A DNA stretch of 64,000 nt from Gnetum montanum (lineage: Eukaryota; Streptophyta; Gnetopsida; Gnetales; Gnetaceae), in assembly GCA_015680685.1 (NCBI GenBank), contig MNCI01013895.1, forward strand, positions 1,243,182 through 1,307,181, written 5' to 3'. Each line of letters begins with the position of its first letter. Position 1 is the first letter of the stretch. Positions 32,437 through 43,441 of the stretch are shown here, piece by piece. The position numbers and the translations under genes are program-made. The notes beneath the pieces were generated by a model, which did not search any database, was not told the DNA's origin, and saw only the letters and a program-made list of their open reading frames with translations.

Positions 32437-32557
32437 TGATTAGTTATAGTTGGTTGCATTGATGAGGCCTCGTCGATTGTGCCCTATCGATGTAACCCCA
32501 TAGATGCATCATTTCATGCATTGACACAACCTCATCAATGCAAGGTCTATTCTTGCT

Positions 32558-32565
32558 TATAAATA
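32558..32565 (+). promoter_or_regulatory. Element E LTR TATA box
   Basis: TATAAATA, matched by the same octamer at 42676 in the 3' LTR and at similar distance from the LTR start as in elements D and D2. Confidence 0.7.
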
Positions 32566-32697
32566 CATGCTCAATAGTCACATTTATTTTCTTGAGTGCC
32601 CACAGTAGGAAAATATTTTCTTGAGTACCTACAGTAGAAAAATATTTTCTTGAGTGCCCGTAGTAGGAGTCATTGAGTGTATGGAGCTTTATTCGAG

Positions 32698-32737
32698 CAC
32701 TATTGTACCTAAGCACAATAGTGTGTGCAACAATAAA
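32698..32737 (+). terminator. R-region hairpin and polyadenylation signal
   Basis: CACTATTGT (32698-32706) and ACAATAGTG (32715-32723) form a perfect 9-bp stem around the loop ACCTAAGC. AATAAA follows at 32732. Loop and stem are partly kept in other copies (24480, 42822, 4255). It probably lies in the transcript's R region and marks RNA 3' end formation. Confidence 0.55.
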
Positions 32738-33318
32738 GATGAACTTCTTGATAAACCTTGCAGCATTCTAGATAGTTTAAATATTTCACTCATGCATTTA
32801 ATATTTTTGGCTATTTATTGAATATTTTCTAGTAATTAAGCTAATTAAGTAATTAAGTGAGATAAGTGAATAGCAAGTAAGTGAACACATAAGTATGACT
32901 ACTTTAACCATGCATATGGCATTTGGTAATCCTAATAGCCCTTAACACTTGGTAACCCAGCAATTTTATACATGTTTAGGATGTGTACAACAAGTGGGAC
33001 TAGATGCTTATGTTAGGACTAGTTAGAGATTAGTTATTTAGTTAAATCAAATTAGTCATTAAATTACTTTATCTCTCTCTTCAAGCACTTAAGAACCTAA
33101 AACATAAAATGATAAAAATCATATCCCTCAATTACACTTAACCATACCTTTGTACTTTACAAGTGTAATTGGGAAGATAATGAATGACCTTAGGTTAAGG
33201 TTGACTTCCTATAAGACTAGTGTAGCAAGAATTATAGAGTCCATGGAATTCGACCAAATCGTGTGTGAACACTTATAATTCATATGGTTGGGCATAAAGG
33301 TACCTCATCACTCATCAT

Positions 33319-33336
33319 TGGTTCCATTTATAGGGA
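33319..33336 (+). other. Element E primer-binding site
   Basis: TGGTTCCATTTATAGGGA, one base after the LTR. It is a decayed form of the tRNA-Asp site TGGCGCCGTTGCCGGGGA (seven differences). Confidence 0.65.
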
Positions 33337-33464
33337 CATTTTTTTTGAAATGTGTGCTATCAAGGATTAGTGAATATCATTAATATTGTTGGACAAACCC
33401 CAAGGTCGACATCATTCTAAATTATACAATTACAAAAGAATATTGTTTATTTGTTTGTTGCAAA

Positions 33465-35240
33465 ATGTATTCTTCTTCTCATAGGCATGAAGATGTTAAA
33501 CCATTGGTCCCATAGGAGTGCAAAGTTTTCACCTTTATTCTACACTAAGATGAGTAGCTGCAATGGTGTGACATGGAGGGCAACATCATAATGCCCCCTA
33601 ATAAATCTATGCCAGAGATGCTATTTCAAACTCTTAAGAGGTTAGGCATCCCAAATCTTCAAGAGGAATACATCATGCATGGTTATGATACTCAAGACTA
33701 CCATCCCATTGAAACACAACACAAGAGAGATCGACACCAAGAAAAGAACCATGAGTTTGTAAAGGGAAAATACTTCTGTTAAACCAAAGTAACAGTGAGG
33801 GTCCTTCCTTTAGGGGTTCTCAACATGAAAAATTTTCCACACCCTATTATTGGTGATGAGGGTGTGGCCCTAAACATGTGATCCACTATTAATTATCTAG
33901 GTTCAGGAAAAAGTGATAGTTAAGGTAGGGACTCAGGAAAACATCATGATGGCAAGGGATCTAAGAATGGTGGTCTTAATGAGCAAAGAGGTAGTGGTGG
34001 TGGTCCACCTTCCTCTTCATCCTCTTCACCTGATTCCAAAAATTCCTCTTCATCTACTAGTTCTAATCAAAGCCACCATAGAAATAATTGTGATGAAGGT
34101 GATTAATGAGAAAACAATGACTGTAGAGGCCACTATGAACCTAGGGGTGGTAGGAACCATCATTGGTGCCATCAACACAATGATGATGATGAACCTCTAT
34201 TGGTGACTCAAAGCATGCTTAACATTGTAGTAGTTAAGATCCAAACTATGCATGTGAAAGATAGTTGGATTAAGTGCATAGACATGAACAATATTCTAAG
34301 ATTTGAGGGGGATATAACTTTGATCCATAGACACATCTATAATCTTTCCATGATTCCTATGCCTTGTAGAACATTGAAAATGATTAGTAAAAACTCAAGC
34401 TCTTCCTTAGGATACTCATTGAGAAAGTAGAATGCTAGTATTGATCTTTAGAGCTAGAATCTATACACCGATGGAGTACAATGCTTAAGCTATTCAATGA
34501 TAAATACCAAACATACTCTAGAGTTTCCAATCTAAGAAGGCAAATCCAAGGCNCAAATACCAAACATACTCTAGAGTTTCCAATCTAAGAAGGCAAATCC
34601 AAGGTTGGAAATAGAGAACACATGAGCCCTTGGATGCCTTCATGGGTAGATATTACTTTCTCTTACATTGATGCTCTAGCCATGATCACTCTTAAAGGGA
34701 ACAACTCCACCACATCATAAATGGGCTCCAACTAGAAACTAGAAGAACTCTTAGGGTTTATGCCCAAGGGAGACTATCTAAATTAAGAGCTCATCAAATC
34801 CAAATGCTTATATAGATAAAGTAGTAAAAGAAAAAGATGAGTTGCAAAAAATGGAAAGTGTAGAAGAGTATAATAGGAACCCTTCCATAAGGAAAAGGCA
34901 AGTATGATTCTATGAGGAGGAGGATACACCACTTGATGAGGTGGTAAACTAGAAAATCTTGCCCATACAAAAATCTATTTATGATATTTTAGCAAAGATC
35001 AATAAACTATGGGACTCTTTGGATGAAAAATTCCAAACTACTATGAAGATTTTTGAAGCATCCAAAGAGTAGAATAGTGGTCATGATTGTAGGAGGCAAA
35101 AGGAAGCTAAACATGCCTACCAGAGAAGTAAGGGCAAACTTTCTATAGTAGAGGAAGTTGTGGAGATAGACTCTAATGATGATACTAGTTGTGATATTTG
35201 TTAATATGAACATCTAAAGAGATGTTACCCTGTGATTTCA
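33465..35240 (+). pseudogene. Element E: gag relic
   Basis: Start at ATG 33465 (MYSSSHRHEDVKPLVP), equivalent to the openings of A and D. Then MEGNIIMPPNKSMPEMLFQT (33573), YDTQDYHPIETQHKRDRHQE, a Gly/Ser-rich linker (GSGGGPPSSSSSSPDSKNSS in another frame, near 33990), DDDEPLLVTQSMLNIVVVK, and capsid core pieces to 34800. Zinc-knuckle remnant CDIC-stop-YEHLKRC near 35190. A single N with a 50-bp duplication (34502-34604) interrupts it. Many stops. Confidence 0.7.
34502..34604. repeat. 50-bp duplication around a single N (assembly artefact)
   Basis: Bases 34502-34551 are repeated at 34555-34604 with N at 34553. Same pattern as at 14793-14878, pointing to unmerged contig ends. Confidence 0.85.
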
Positions 35241-35930
35241 CACTTGCAAGAGTCTAGGATGTACTCACTAAATCCTTGACTAGCATGTAGGTAAGCACCC
35301 AGACAATTACCTTATCCTCAAGGCAATCCAAGGTAGTTCCACTAACAACAATAAGCTTATTATCCAAGTGGGGCTCCATCACAACCATATGAGCAATACC
35401 AATAGTGTCACCAACCACAATCATGGGGAATGCCACTACCAAGATAGTAGTACCCTTACTAGCAATGAGATCTATATGGGTACTATGTCCAACAACTCAT
35501 TTCTCCACAAAGCTTTGCAAGCCATGCCTCATTCCAACATCACTATTACCCTCTAGAATACCATTGAACTCATTTACCATCTACTTAAGGAGAGTATCCA
35601 TATCCATACCATCCTCCACATGTGTTAGCACAAATCCCTCCACCCTCCACCCAATTACCTCCTGCTCCATCCATGCAAGGTAAAATTCCCACATAGGTGT
35701 AGCAATGAAATGCTGCAAGGGCTATGAATTTACAACTAGCCTTCTAGTCAAGTGATTTAGATAATTGATCTAGGAAACAATCATTTTTCCAACCCAATAG
35801 TCCACTTAAACCCTCACATCCTAATACGGCTACTCACCTTGCATCTCCAGCATTCTCATCCCCTACATCAAACACATTCAAGAGTCCTTGAAACCAAACA
35901 CTAACTCATATCTACACTATGATCTAGGTT
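35241..35930 (+). pseudogene. Element E: Gag low-complexity tail
   Basis: His-, Asn-, Ser-, Thr- and Pro-rich translations (VGLHHNHMSNTNSVTNHNHG at 35368), corresponding to the Gln/Tyr-rich tails in A and F. No catalytic motif. Stops throughout. Confidence 0.5.
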
Positions 35931-36420
35931 GGCAACTTTCCTATGAAAAGATCTAACCCATGAAGTCCTCTTATTTACTTGAAGATCACTAGACATGAGT
36001 CATGCAAGGCTCTTCTTAACTCTATTTTTGGTATTAATATCATCTCTCATGAATGCACAAGGTCTGGAATATATCACCTCTCAAGAAGAGAAACATCCAT
36101 TTGGAGTTGGTTAACTAGTCAATCACTATCCCTTTGGGACTAGTGGAGGACATCATGACCATAGTTTATGGATGGTCATATTCAATAAATTTTTTTATGA
36201 TCAAGATTGAGAAATGAAAAGGTGACTTACCCATCATTAAGGGAAGGACTTGTTAAAGCACAGTTGATGCATGAATGGGAATAAGGGACCTCTCCTTAGA
36301 AATTTTCAAGGAAAATGAATTTGTATAATTAGAGAATAAGTGTGTTCCATGCATCATGTATTGCAATAACAGGTGTAATTGCATGGAAAAAATATGGTCC
36401 ATTAAAAGTACATTCATCAA
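35931..36420 (+). pseudogene. Element E: protease relic
   Basis: CKALLNSIFGINIISHE near 36010-36060 is the counterpart of LLDLGSSxNLISxE with the catalytic Asp changed to Asn. Downstream SQSLSLWD and FMDGHIQ match element D protease in shifted frames. Inactive. Confidence 0.6.
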
Positions 36421-37095
36421 AGCAAGCAATTAGTGTGCACAGGAAATAGATATCTAAAGGTATCTGTATGCAATAGCCACAAAATAGCAGGACACCTAGC
36501 GGCTAATAGCTAACTCTGACAATAACACATTATGCATAAAATCAACTAAGAGCCTAACATGTGCTTATGTTGAAGGCATGGATGAACTTGAGAAATTTCA
36601 TCACCAACTCTCTAATGATGAAGATGATGATACCTATTGGGGAGAGATGGAAATCCTTGATAATTTCAAGCAAGAGCCCATAGAGTTAAAAACTCTACTA
36701 GTTGACATGGAGTATGCATTTTTAAATAATGGCAAGCTAGTTATCATCAATGTCAAACTTGCACCTGAATAAAAAAAAGAGCTATTAAAGGTGATTAACA
36801 AATGGCCAACAAGCTTTACTTGGTCATATTCTAAGCTAACCGGAATTGCTCCATAGATATTCCAACATTGTATCTACATTGACCCAACCATGAAGCCAAG
36901 AAGGTCCCCACAAAGGTAGCTAAACCCCAGTTTGAAGCAAATCAACAAGGAGGAATTACAACAACTCCTCAAGGAAGGGTTCATCTATCCTATTGCAGAT
37001 AGTGAGTGGGTTAGCCCACTTGTAATTGTGCCAAAGAAAAGTGGTAAATGATGGGTCTACATCAATTTTGAGCTATTGAATATGGAAAAATTTAA
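36421..37095 (+). pseudogene. Element E: spacer and truncated reverse transcriptase
   Basis: MDELEKFHHQLSNDEDDDTY (36578), QEPIELKTLLVDMEYAFLNN, GKLVIINVKLAPE, then KWPTSFTWSYSKLTGI and LKEGFIYPIADSEWVSPLVI with VPKKSGK (36970-37045). RT stops after FELLNMEKFKD (about 37090). Everything from RT motif A through RNase H and the integrase core is missing. The next bases encode the integrase C-terminus. Confidence 0.75.
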
Positions 37096-37472
37096 AGATC
37101 AACCTCAACACGCTAGATGAAAATAAATTAGTGGCCCTATCTTTGAATGAGGTGCACAAGGCATTCAACAAGCAATGTCATAACCTCAAAATATGGAAAG
37201 TGAAATTTCAACTGGGAGATAAGGTTCTCTACTAGAACTTCACACATGTACCCTAGAAGATAACGTTCCAAACGTTGTGGGAGGGACCTTATATAATTGA
37301 TCAAACCTTTCCCTTTGGGGCCATGTTAATCTACAAACCTGAGACACCACACAGAAAGCAGTTGGTCAACATCCAACAAATGAAACCTTTCCATGAACTC
37401 AAGCAAGCTAGTGCAACAACTACCTCAATGGATGGACAATCATGTTCAATTTTTCAGATCTCCTTCTTCTAA
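37096..37472 (+). pseudogene. Element E: integrase C-terminal relic
   Basis: LDENKLVALSLNEVHKAFNK, LKIWKVKFQLGDKVLY, FQTLWEGPYIIDQTFPFGAM, KQLVNIQQMKPFHELKQ, and SIFQISFF at the end. It corresponds to 63440-63790 in element D. In gypsy elements this region holds the GPF/Y-like module that binds DNA. No chromodomain is visible. Confidence 0.7.
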
Positions 37473-39023
37473 CCTAGTTGTGGGAAAGATGGCCACTTGT
37501 GCTAATGACACACACATGGCTCCTTAGTTCTTCACTTTTTGTTTTACACATTTTGTTTTATACTTTGTTGATTTTTACCTTTTACTTTGGCTTTTCATTC
37601 TATTTGTTTTCTCAATTTTTTTTATAGCATAGTTAGTATGTTTTACCTTTCTTGAATATTTTATACTTTCTTATATTCTATATTTTACTTTATTTTTTGC
37701 ATGTAACTTTTCATTATTTTTTGTTCATAAAAGTGCTTTATTATTGTAGGACACAGTGCCACTATTGCTATTTACTAATGATGGTTTATGCTTAATGTTG
37801 TGATTATTGATTTCTAGTTTATATTTTTGAATTATGATGTCTAATAACTATGACATGATTTATTTTTCATGAAATAGGTAGTGAGTCCATGACATCCACC
37901 CATCCACAAGCTCCATGGTTTTCCTTGTTCTGGAAGTTTGATATTCCTTTCATTAAAGAAACTTTTAATACATTGGAAACCTTGGTAGTTTCTAGAATTG
38001 GGAAGGATTCAAAGGTTTGTATAGGGTGTTACTTCAATGGGACTTAATACTCTTTGAACTCTTGTACTTACTTGGGTGCTTGAGTGTTTTCATTAACTTC
38101 TTACCATTCCATGTTGTCCAATAGTAGGAAGTTGAATAAAGTGTTTGCATGATGTGGCTCCCATCCTAAAAGAAAATAAAGAAAAGAAAAAAAAACCATG
38201 ATGGTAATTCAAAGAACATCCCTTAGACAAATAAATGGACTACAAACACTAGTTATGGGACTAGAAAGGCATGTTATGCATGCCTAAATGTCCCTCCTAA
38301 CTAAGGTCCTCTGTCACTTTTTTCTTTCTTCTCCTCTTCTTATGAAATGATGGTCATTTTTTGGGAGCACTCTTGTGTCTCGAGGAGGTGGATTGGTCTT
38401 AGAGTAATGATGCAAGGTCACTAAAAGAGGTTGGTTTTGGTCTAAACTAAGGATGGATCTTCTCATGTCATTTTAAACACAAACTCAATAGGGGAGTTCT
38501 TATGGCCTCAATTTGGGATTTCATCCCACCTTCTCAATCATCCATCTATGCTACCATAACTCACCTCACTACTGGTTCCTATGTTATGTTTGATGTCTTA
38601 GTTTGATGTGTTGGAATTCTTGGATACATTCTTTCTAGTTGGTTCCTAACTTTTCATGATCATTAGTTAACTATGGGGCCCTCAAAGTCAGTTAAGGCTA
38701 TGCAAGGGTAAAAAGGGCATATGCTTACTATGGGGAGGATCCGCTTGCATATCTCTTGGTTTGGTTAGTTAAGTGCCTTACCTTAAGCATTGCTACAATC
38801 CTATCTTTCGCATATCCCATTGTGTATCTTGCTCTGTGCTCCTTAAACTCTCATAAATTTGTTCTCCAAATCATTTTCTTAATTTTCTTAATTTTTTGAG
38901 CTCCAACATCCTCTTCTACTATTCTCATCATGTTCATGGCTTTTGGGCTTCCATTTGACCTCAGTTTTACTCAAAAAATCCTTGTATTTTGGAAGTTTGA
39001 CTAAAGTCAACGTAAGTCAATAG
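37473..39023 (+). other. Element E 3' non-coding tail
   Basis: AT-rich tail shared with B and F. Recognisable blocks: TTCCTTGTTCTGGAAGTTTG (37922), a purine run near 38169, and ATGGGGAGGATCCGCTTGCA (38735). No ORF worth calling. Interrupted at 39024 by J; it resumes near 42400. Confidence 0.6.
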
Positions 39024-39564
39024 TGATCAACAACCACATCAACTAGGCCTAGTTGATGCAATTGACCCTATCAACTGGGTCCCATTGACACATGCCAAAA
39101 ACTCTATATATACCACTACATAATTTGCAATTTTTTGTCATTTACTTCATAACAAGAGGGGAGTTTTTGCCATTTTTCAAAGCCCTAAACTTTGCAAAGC
39201 CCATAAGTATCCAACTGTTTGTCCGATTCACTTTTTTCTTTGATCCTACAACTACTAGAGGTAAGCTCTTAATTGTGGGTATCACAAACCTTAATGTTTT
39301 CAATGAAATTTTTTAAATATTTTTCTAACTCCCCTTAAGGATTAATCAATACAACAATATGAAACCATCAATTTTTGAGAGTTAACATTCCAACACCCTA
39401 TGGAATGACTTATTAACATTAAAACACATAAAATAATTATTAAAATTAATTAAATCAGCTATAATCACAACTTAGTCAAGTGTAACTATCCCAAGGAGAT
39501 AAGGTATTCCAATTGTTTCATATTACACAACAATTGTTAATCCATGGTCATGTTGTGATTACAA
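39024..39564 (+). repeat. Element J 5' LTR-like region
   Basis: Contains a perfect 20-bp palindrome, ATCAACTAGGCCTAGTTGAT (39038-39057), related phrases ATCAACTGGGTCCC and CCATTGACAC, then TATATATA at 39105. E's 3' LTR shares CATCAACTAGGCCT. The LTR end and primer site are not clear. Confidence 0.5.
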
Positions 39565-42300
39565 ATGGCACCAAGACCAAAATGACTATACAAGGGAGGA
39601 CCCTCTCAACTAAGGAAAAAACAACCAAGAACTAGAAGGAGCCAACAAGAACAAGCCCAGGAGTAGGTAGAGGAAACCCATGCAATGGGACCTCTTCAAG
39701 AGGAGCCTAAAGTGGAATCTATTTGATAAATTCCCAAAGAAGAAGTCACAACAAAACAATTGCAATGTGGAAAGGCACTAAGACCCATATTGAGGTTTGA
39801 AGTCACACTAACACAAGTTTCCTCAACACCATTAAGCCTCATGAAATCCAACACTGAGTTCTCTAGAAACTAAACTTTAGGCCATTTTTAGAGCATGCTC
39901 CAGCAAAAGTGAAAACACAATTGCAAACCTCTCCCAAGTGGCCAAGCATCGCTTCCAATGGAGATTGGTACATGGGAGAGATGTACCTATTCTAGAACAA
40001 TAGAAGGGTAGGCTACATAGTGAAGATCAAGGATATTCAAGTGTTCTAGTTAGCTAAAGCTATCGCATAGGTGCTTGGGTTGTCTAATGTTGGAACACAA
40101 CTGGTAGAGCTATCTATGCAAGTTGACCCTAAGGCCAAAAAAGAGTGGACCCAATGATGTTATGGGGTCGATCATAAGGATTTCGACATGCTCACATTGG
40201 AAAAATGCATATACTTCAAGATTGCAGCCTATCACTTTAATTCGACAGTGAGGCCTAGCATGGTGACTACCTTTTTCACTTAAGAATGCATCATTCTAAG
40301 TGGGAGATTTCCAGAAAAACTTCTATAATTGATCTATTTAGAGATCAAGAAGTGCTTCAAAAAAATGAATGTGAAAGGAAAACCTTGCATTTCCCATGCC
40401 TCATCCAAAATCTTTACAAAAGGGCATGGATCGTTTGCTATGAAAATGACACAATCAAGAATTCTCCTATAGCCTCGTGGTTTGAAATGATGAAGGACAA
40501 TACACCTACCATGTCTAAAGACAGGGAGCAATAGCCACCACCTCGACCACCTTCTCAAGAAACAATGCTAGAGGCCTGTGCAGCCATTGAGTGCTTGCAT
40601 GAAATCCAAGAATAGCTCTTGCATGAGTAGTAGTAGTGTGTAAGAACAAGTGGTCGAAACCCATTTGTATATCAACCTAAGATGAGTCACCTTAATGAGA
40701 TGGCTTGAATAATTAGCCAAATGGAAAGGGGTGTGCTGATATTCTCTTTTCAATGAAAGTAGTTGCTCAAGAGGTAACAATGTCTCTATTTTAATATCGT
40801 TTATTGCTAGAAATCTCTGGGAATGTCACCACCTTTTTGGTGCACTTAGAGGAGGATGATGGGGAAATTGTATCAGTGATGCAACACCAAGGGCATGAGA
40901 CTACTGTTAAAGTAGTTGCTGATCGAATTGTAGAAGCACTTAATTCACCTGCGACATCTATACCAAATATATCTACACTACAATATGTACAAATGTTTGT
41001 AGGCATAGTCAGCAAAAGATTGAGTGCAACCCAGCACAAAGAGTTGCTGGACCGACTAATTGGGACTAGGCAACTAATTCCAAATATCTTCGATTTTCTA
41101 GACAACATTACTACAATCACGTTAAAGCTGCTAGAAGCAAAGAGTAAATGCATCATCCTAGAAGGGCAACTTAAAGTGGCTCAACCACAAAACCAACACT
41201 TGGCCATGAAAGTTGCTAAAGTAGGTGCCCCTTTTGCTGATCCCGCACTCCTCGACCTAGCAATAACGAAAGATAAATTTTCTCAACTTTAAAAATGATT
41301 AAAATAAGTTAAGGAGGAAATGATGATGACCATATTAAACTAGTCCATAGTAAAAGCAAAAACCTACTCAATTCAAAAGGACTTGATTCAAATGTGCCAA
41401 GAAAATGAATAATTAACCACAAAAAACTATTGCCTAGAAAAAAAATAGATGTAGGAATTCATTCATCAACAACAAGAGTAGCTCATCAGGGTAAACATAG
41501 AATTAAAGAAATTAGCTATAGAGAATCATAATTTTTCTATAAAGAAAGTTCAAGCCTTACATCAAAAATATGGCATTGAGATTACTACCTAGAAAAATGA
41601 GGCTCTTAAATTTAAAAGAGTTAAGAATCATTATAAAGACTAGGTTGGCCTATAGAAGGAAGAGAGGTGTGGTAGCCCATCATTGATAGAATAGATGCCT
41701 ATAACAAAGAGGAGATTTTCCTAAAGGAGATGCAAATTAAAGAAATGATTAGAGTATATGAAACTGGCCAATCTCCACTATGCAAACTTCGTGATGTTGA
41801 CCATCTGATGGTCACTATCAAAACTCAAAAAGCAAGTTGCTAGCTCGTATTTGTTGTACGAGGTTGAGTTTAAGCATCATAAGGACACCAAGTAAAATCT
41901 TTAGATGGAAAATACTAAACTTGAGGTTCTTAGGGCATGATTCACTAATCAATGATCAACTACTAGGAATTTGGCCAAGAGAATGAATGATTACCAAGAG
42001 CTAAATATGCAATCATAGGATTCAACTTCGAGTGCAAAAAATTTGTTGTCTAGTTCATCAATGCTAAGGAGATATTCTTAGAAATTCCTTGTTCTTAGGA
42101 TGTGCTCATTTCAACCCACATTGGCAAAGCTACATGGATGGTGCATAATCTGAAGAGTAAGGAGGCAATAATAAAAGGATTACTAGATGCTTTTTTCCTT
42201 CCACTAGAAGTTGCAATAGTAGTAGAATAGCCATAGCCACCTCAACCATCGCATGTTCTTGAAGCTAGCGAAGGTCCTTCAAAGATTGAGAAACCTCCAC
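39565..42300 (+). pseudogene. Unrecognised long ORF in element J, broken
   Basis: The family is unknown to me. Start at ATGGCACCAAGACCA (39555). Conserved-looking pieces: WPSIASNGDWYMGEMYLF (39945), VLGLSNVGTQLVELSMQVDP, YGVDHKDFDMLTLEKCIYF (40165), FHCPCLI-type NLYKRAWIVCYENDTIKNS (40410) with SWFEMMKDNTPTMSKDREQ, then a 162-codon open stretch 40804-41292 (MLEISGNVTTFLVHLEEDDG, QMFVGIVSKRLSATQHKELL). A Lys/Glu/Leu-rich likely coiled coil (41480-41640) follows. No Cys/His knuckle, protease or polymerase motif. Stops are few per 100 codons, suggesting it once encoded a roughly 800-residue protein. Confidence 0.55.
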
Positions 42301-42400
42301 CACTTAGGACTATTTAATCTTTCCAACTGACTTCATGCCATTAGAGGACATGCTGTTCAATTTTGTAGAGTCATGTCATGATGTTCAATTTTATGTCATG

Positions 42401-42552
42401 AACACGACAATTTTTGTAATGTGTTGATTTGTACACCCAAGCATTCAATTTTGTCAAGTCAATTTGTTGAGTCTAAAGTTAGTTAATAATCTCATACCTT
42501 CTCAATTCTATAAAGAAACTCAAGAACAAGTTTTCATTTAGTCATTAGGATG
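42401..42552 (+). other. Element E tail end before the 3' LTR
   Basis: AATAATCTCATACCTTCTCA and AGTTTTCATTTAGTCATTAG match the end of element B's tail next to its 3' LTR. The polypurine tract is decayed to AGGATG. Confidence 0.65.
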
Positions 42553-43436
42553 TGATAAGTCATGGTTGGATGCATTGACAAGGCCTCATCAACTAGGCCT
42601 CATTAGTGCTGGCCCCCATTGATGCATCATTTCATGCATCAACATGGGAAACACCTATCCTACAAATGTGATGTTTATAAATATGCACTCATTAGCCACA
42701 TTTATAGCATCAATTAGTCATAGTGTAGTAAATCTCTTGTAGTTTTTACATTTGAAAGTTAGAATATTTTCCTGAGTGCCTGCAATAGGAGTCATTAAGT
42801 ATACAAATATTTATTCAAGCACTATTATACCTGAGCACGATAATGTGTGCAACAATAAAGATGAACTTCTTAATAAACCTTGCAACATTCTGGATAGTTT
42901 AAATATTTCATTCATGCATTTAATATTTTTAACTATTTATTTAATATTTTCTAGTAATTAAGCTAATTAAGTAGTTTGGCAAGGTATGCGAAATAGTAAG
43001 TGAATACATAAGTATGACCTCTTCAAGCATGTGTATGATGTTTGGTAATACCTACAATGCTTAACACTTGGTAACCCAACAACATTATAAGTGTTCAGGA
43101 TGTGTATGGTAAGTGGGATCAGATGCTTATGTTAGGACTAGTTACAGATCAGTTAGATAGTTAAATTAAATTAGTCATTAAATTACTTTATCTCTCTCTT
43201 CAAGCACCAAAGGACCTAAAACATAACATGATAAAAAGCATATGCCTCAATTACACTTAGCCATACCTTTGTACTTCACAAGTGTAATTGGGAAGACAAT
43301 GAATGACCTTAAGGCACGATTCACTTTCTAGAAGACTAGTGTGCTAGAAACTATAAAGTCCACAAAATTCAACCAGATCATGCATGGACACTTGTGATTC
43401 ATATGGTTGGGCATAGGGGTATCTCATTGTTCATCA
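42553..43436 (+). repeat. Element E 3' LTR
   Basis: 884 bases, TGATAAGTCATGG ... TTCATCA, followed by ATAGG (43437-43441). TATAAATA at 42676. Its U3 holds the 28 bases 42647-42674 that the 5' LTR lacks and that recur exactly in element H (48257-48284). Confidence 0.85.
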
Positions 43437-43441
43437 ATAGG
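43437..43441. other. Target-site duplication of element E (right)
   Basis: ATAGG, identical to 32432-32436. Confidence 0.9.

Larger units (their letters stand above)
32437..33317 (+). repeat. Element E 5' LTR
   Basis: 881 bases, TGATTAGTTATAG ... CTCATCA. U3 carries TGCATTGATGAGG-type and ATGCAT motifs in place of GATATY. TATAAATA at 32558. A 28-29 bp unit (TATTTTCTTGAGTGCCC) is present three times at 32586, 32614 and 32643, which the 3' LTR has once. Polyadenylation signal at 32732. Confidence 0.85.
39024..42400 (+). mobile_element. Element J: LTR-headed insert with unknown ORF
   Basis: It begins TGATCAACAACC, like other LTRs of the family, with a palindromic motif and a TATA box 81 bases in, then a long broken ORF with no known domain. 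No 3' LTR or pol is visible. The right edge is only approximate. It interrupts the tail of E: the tail end reappears after it. It may be a non-autonomous element or a captured gene. Confidence 0.5.
32437..43436 (+). mobile_element. Element E: gypsy element inserted in element F gag
   Basis: Two LTRs (32437-33317 and 42553-43436) in the same orientation are flanked by perfect ATAGG duplications, so both ends are exact. Inside: primer site, gag, Gag tail, protease, an RT fused by deletion to the integrase C-terminus, tail, nested element J, and the tail end. The insertion point is the zinc-knuckle region of F's gag. Confidence 0.9.

Noticed and set aside
37473-39023. Env-like third ORF, as in Athila elements
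   Set aside because: No open frame or membrane segment in the tail of E, nor in B or F.
40334-41156. Minus-strand genes opposite element J
   Set aside because: They mirror the plus-strand frame, which carries the better-formed protein and agrees with the LTR orientation.
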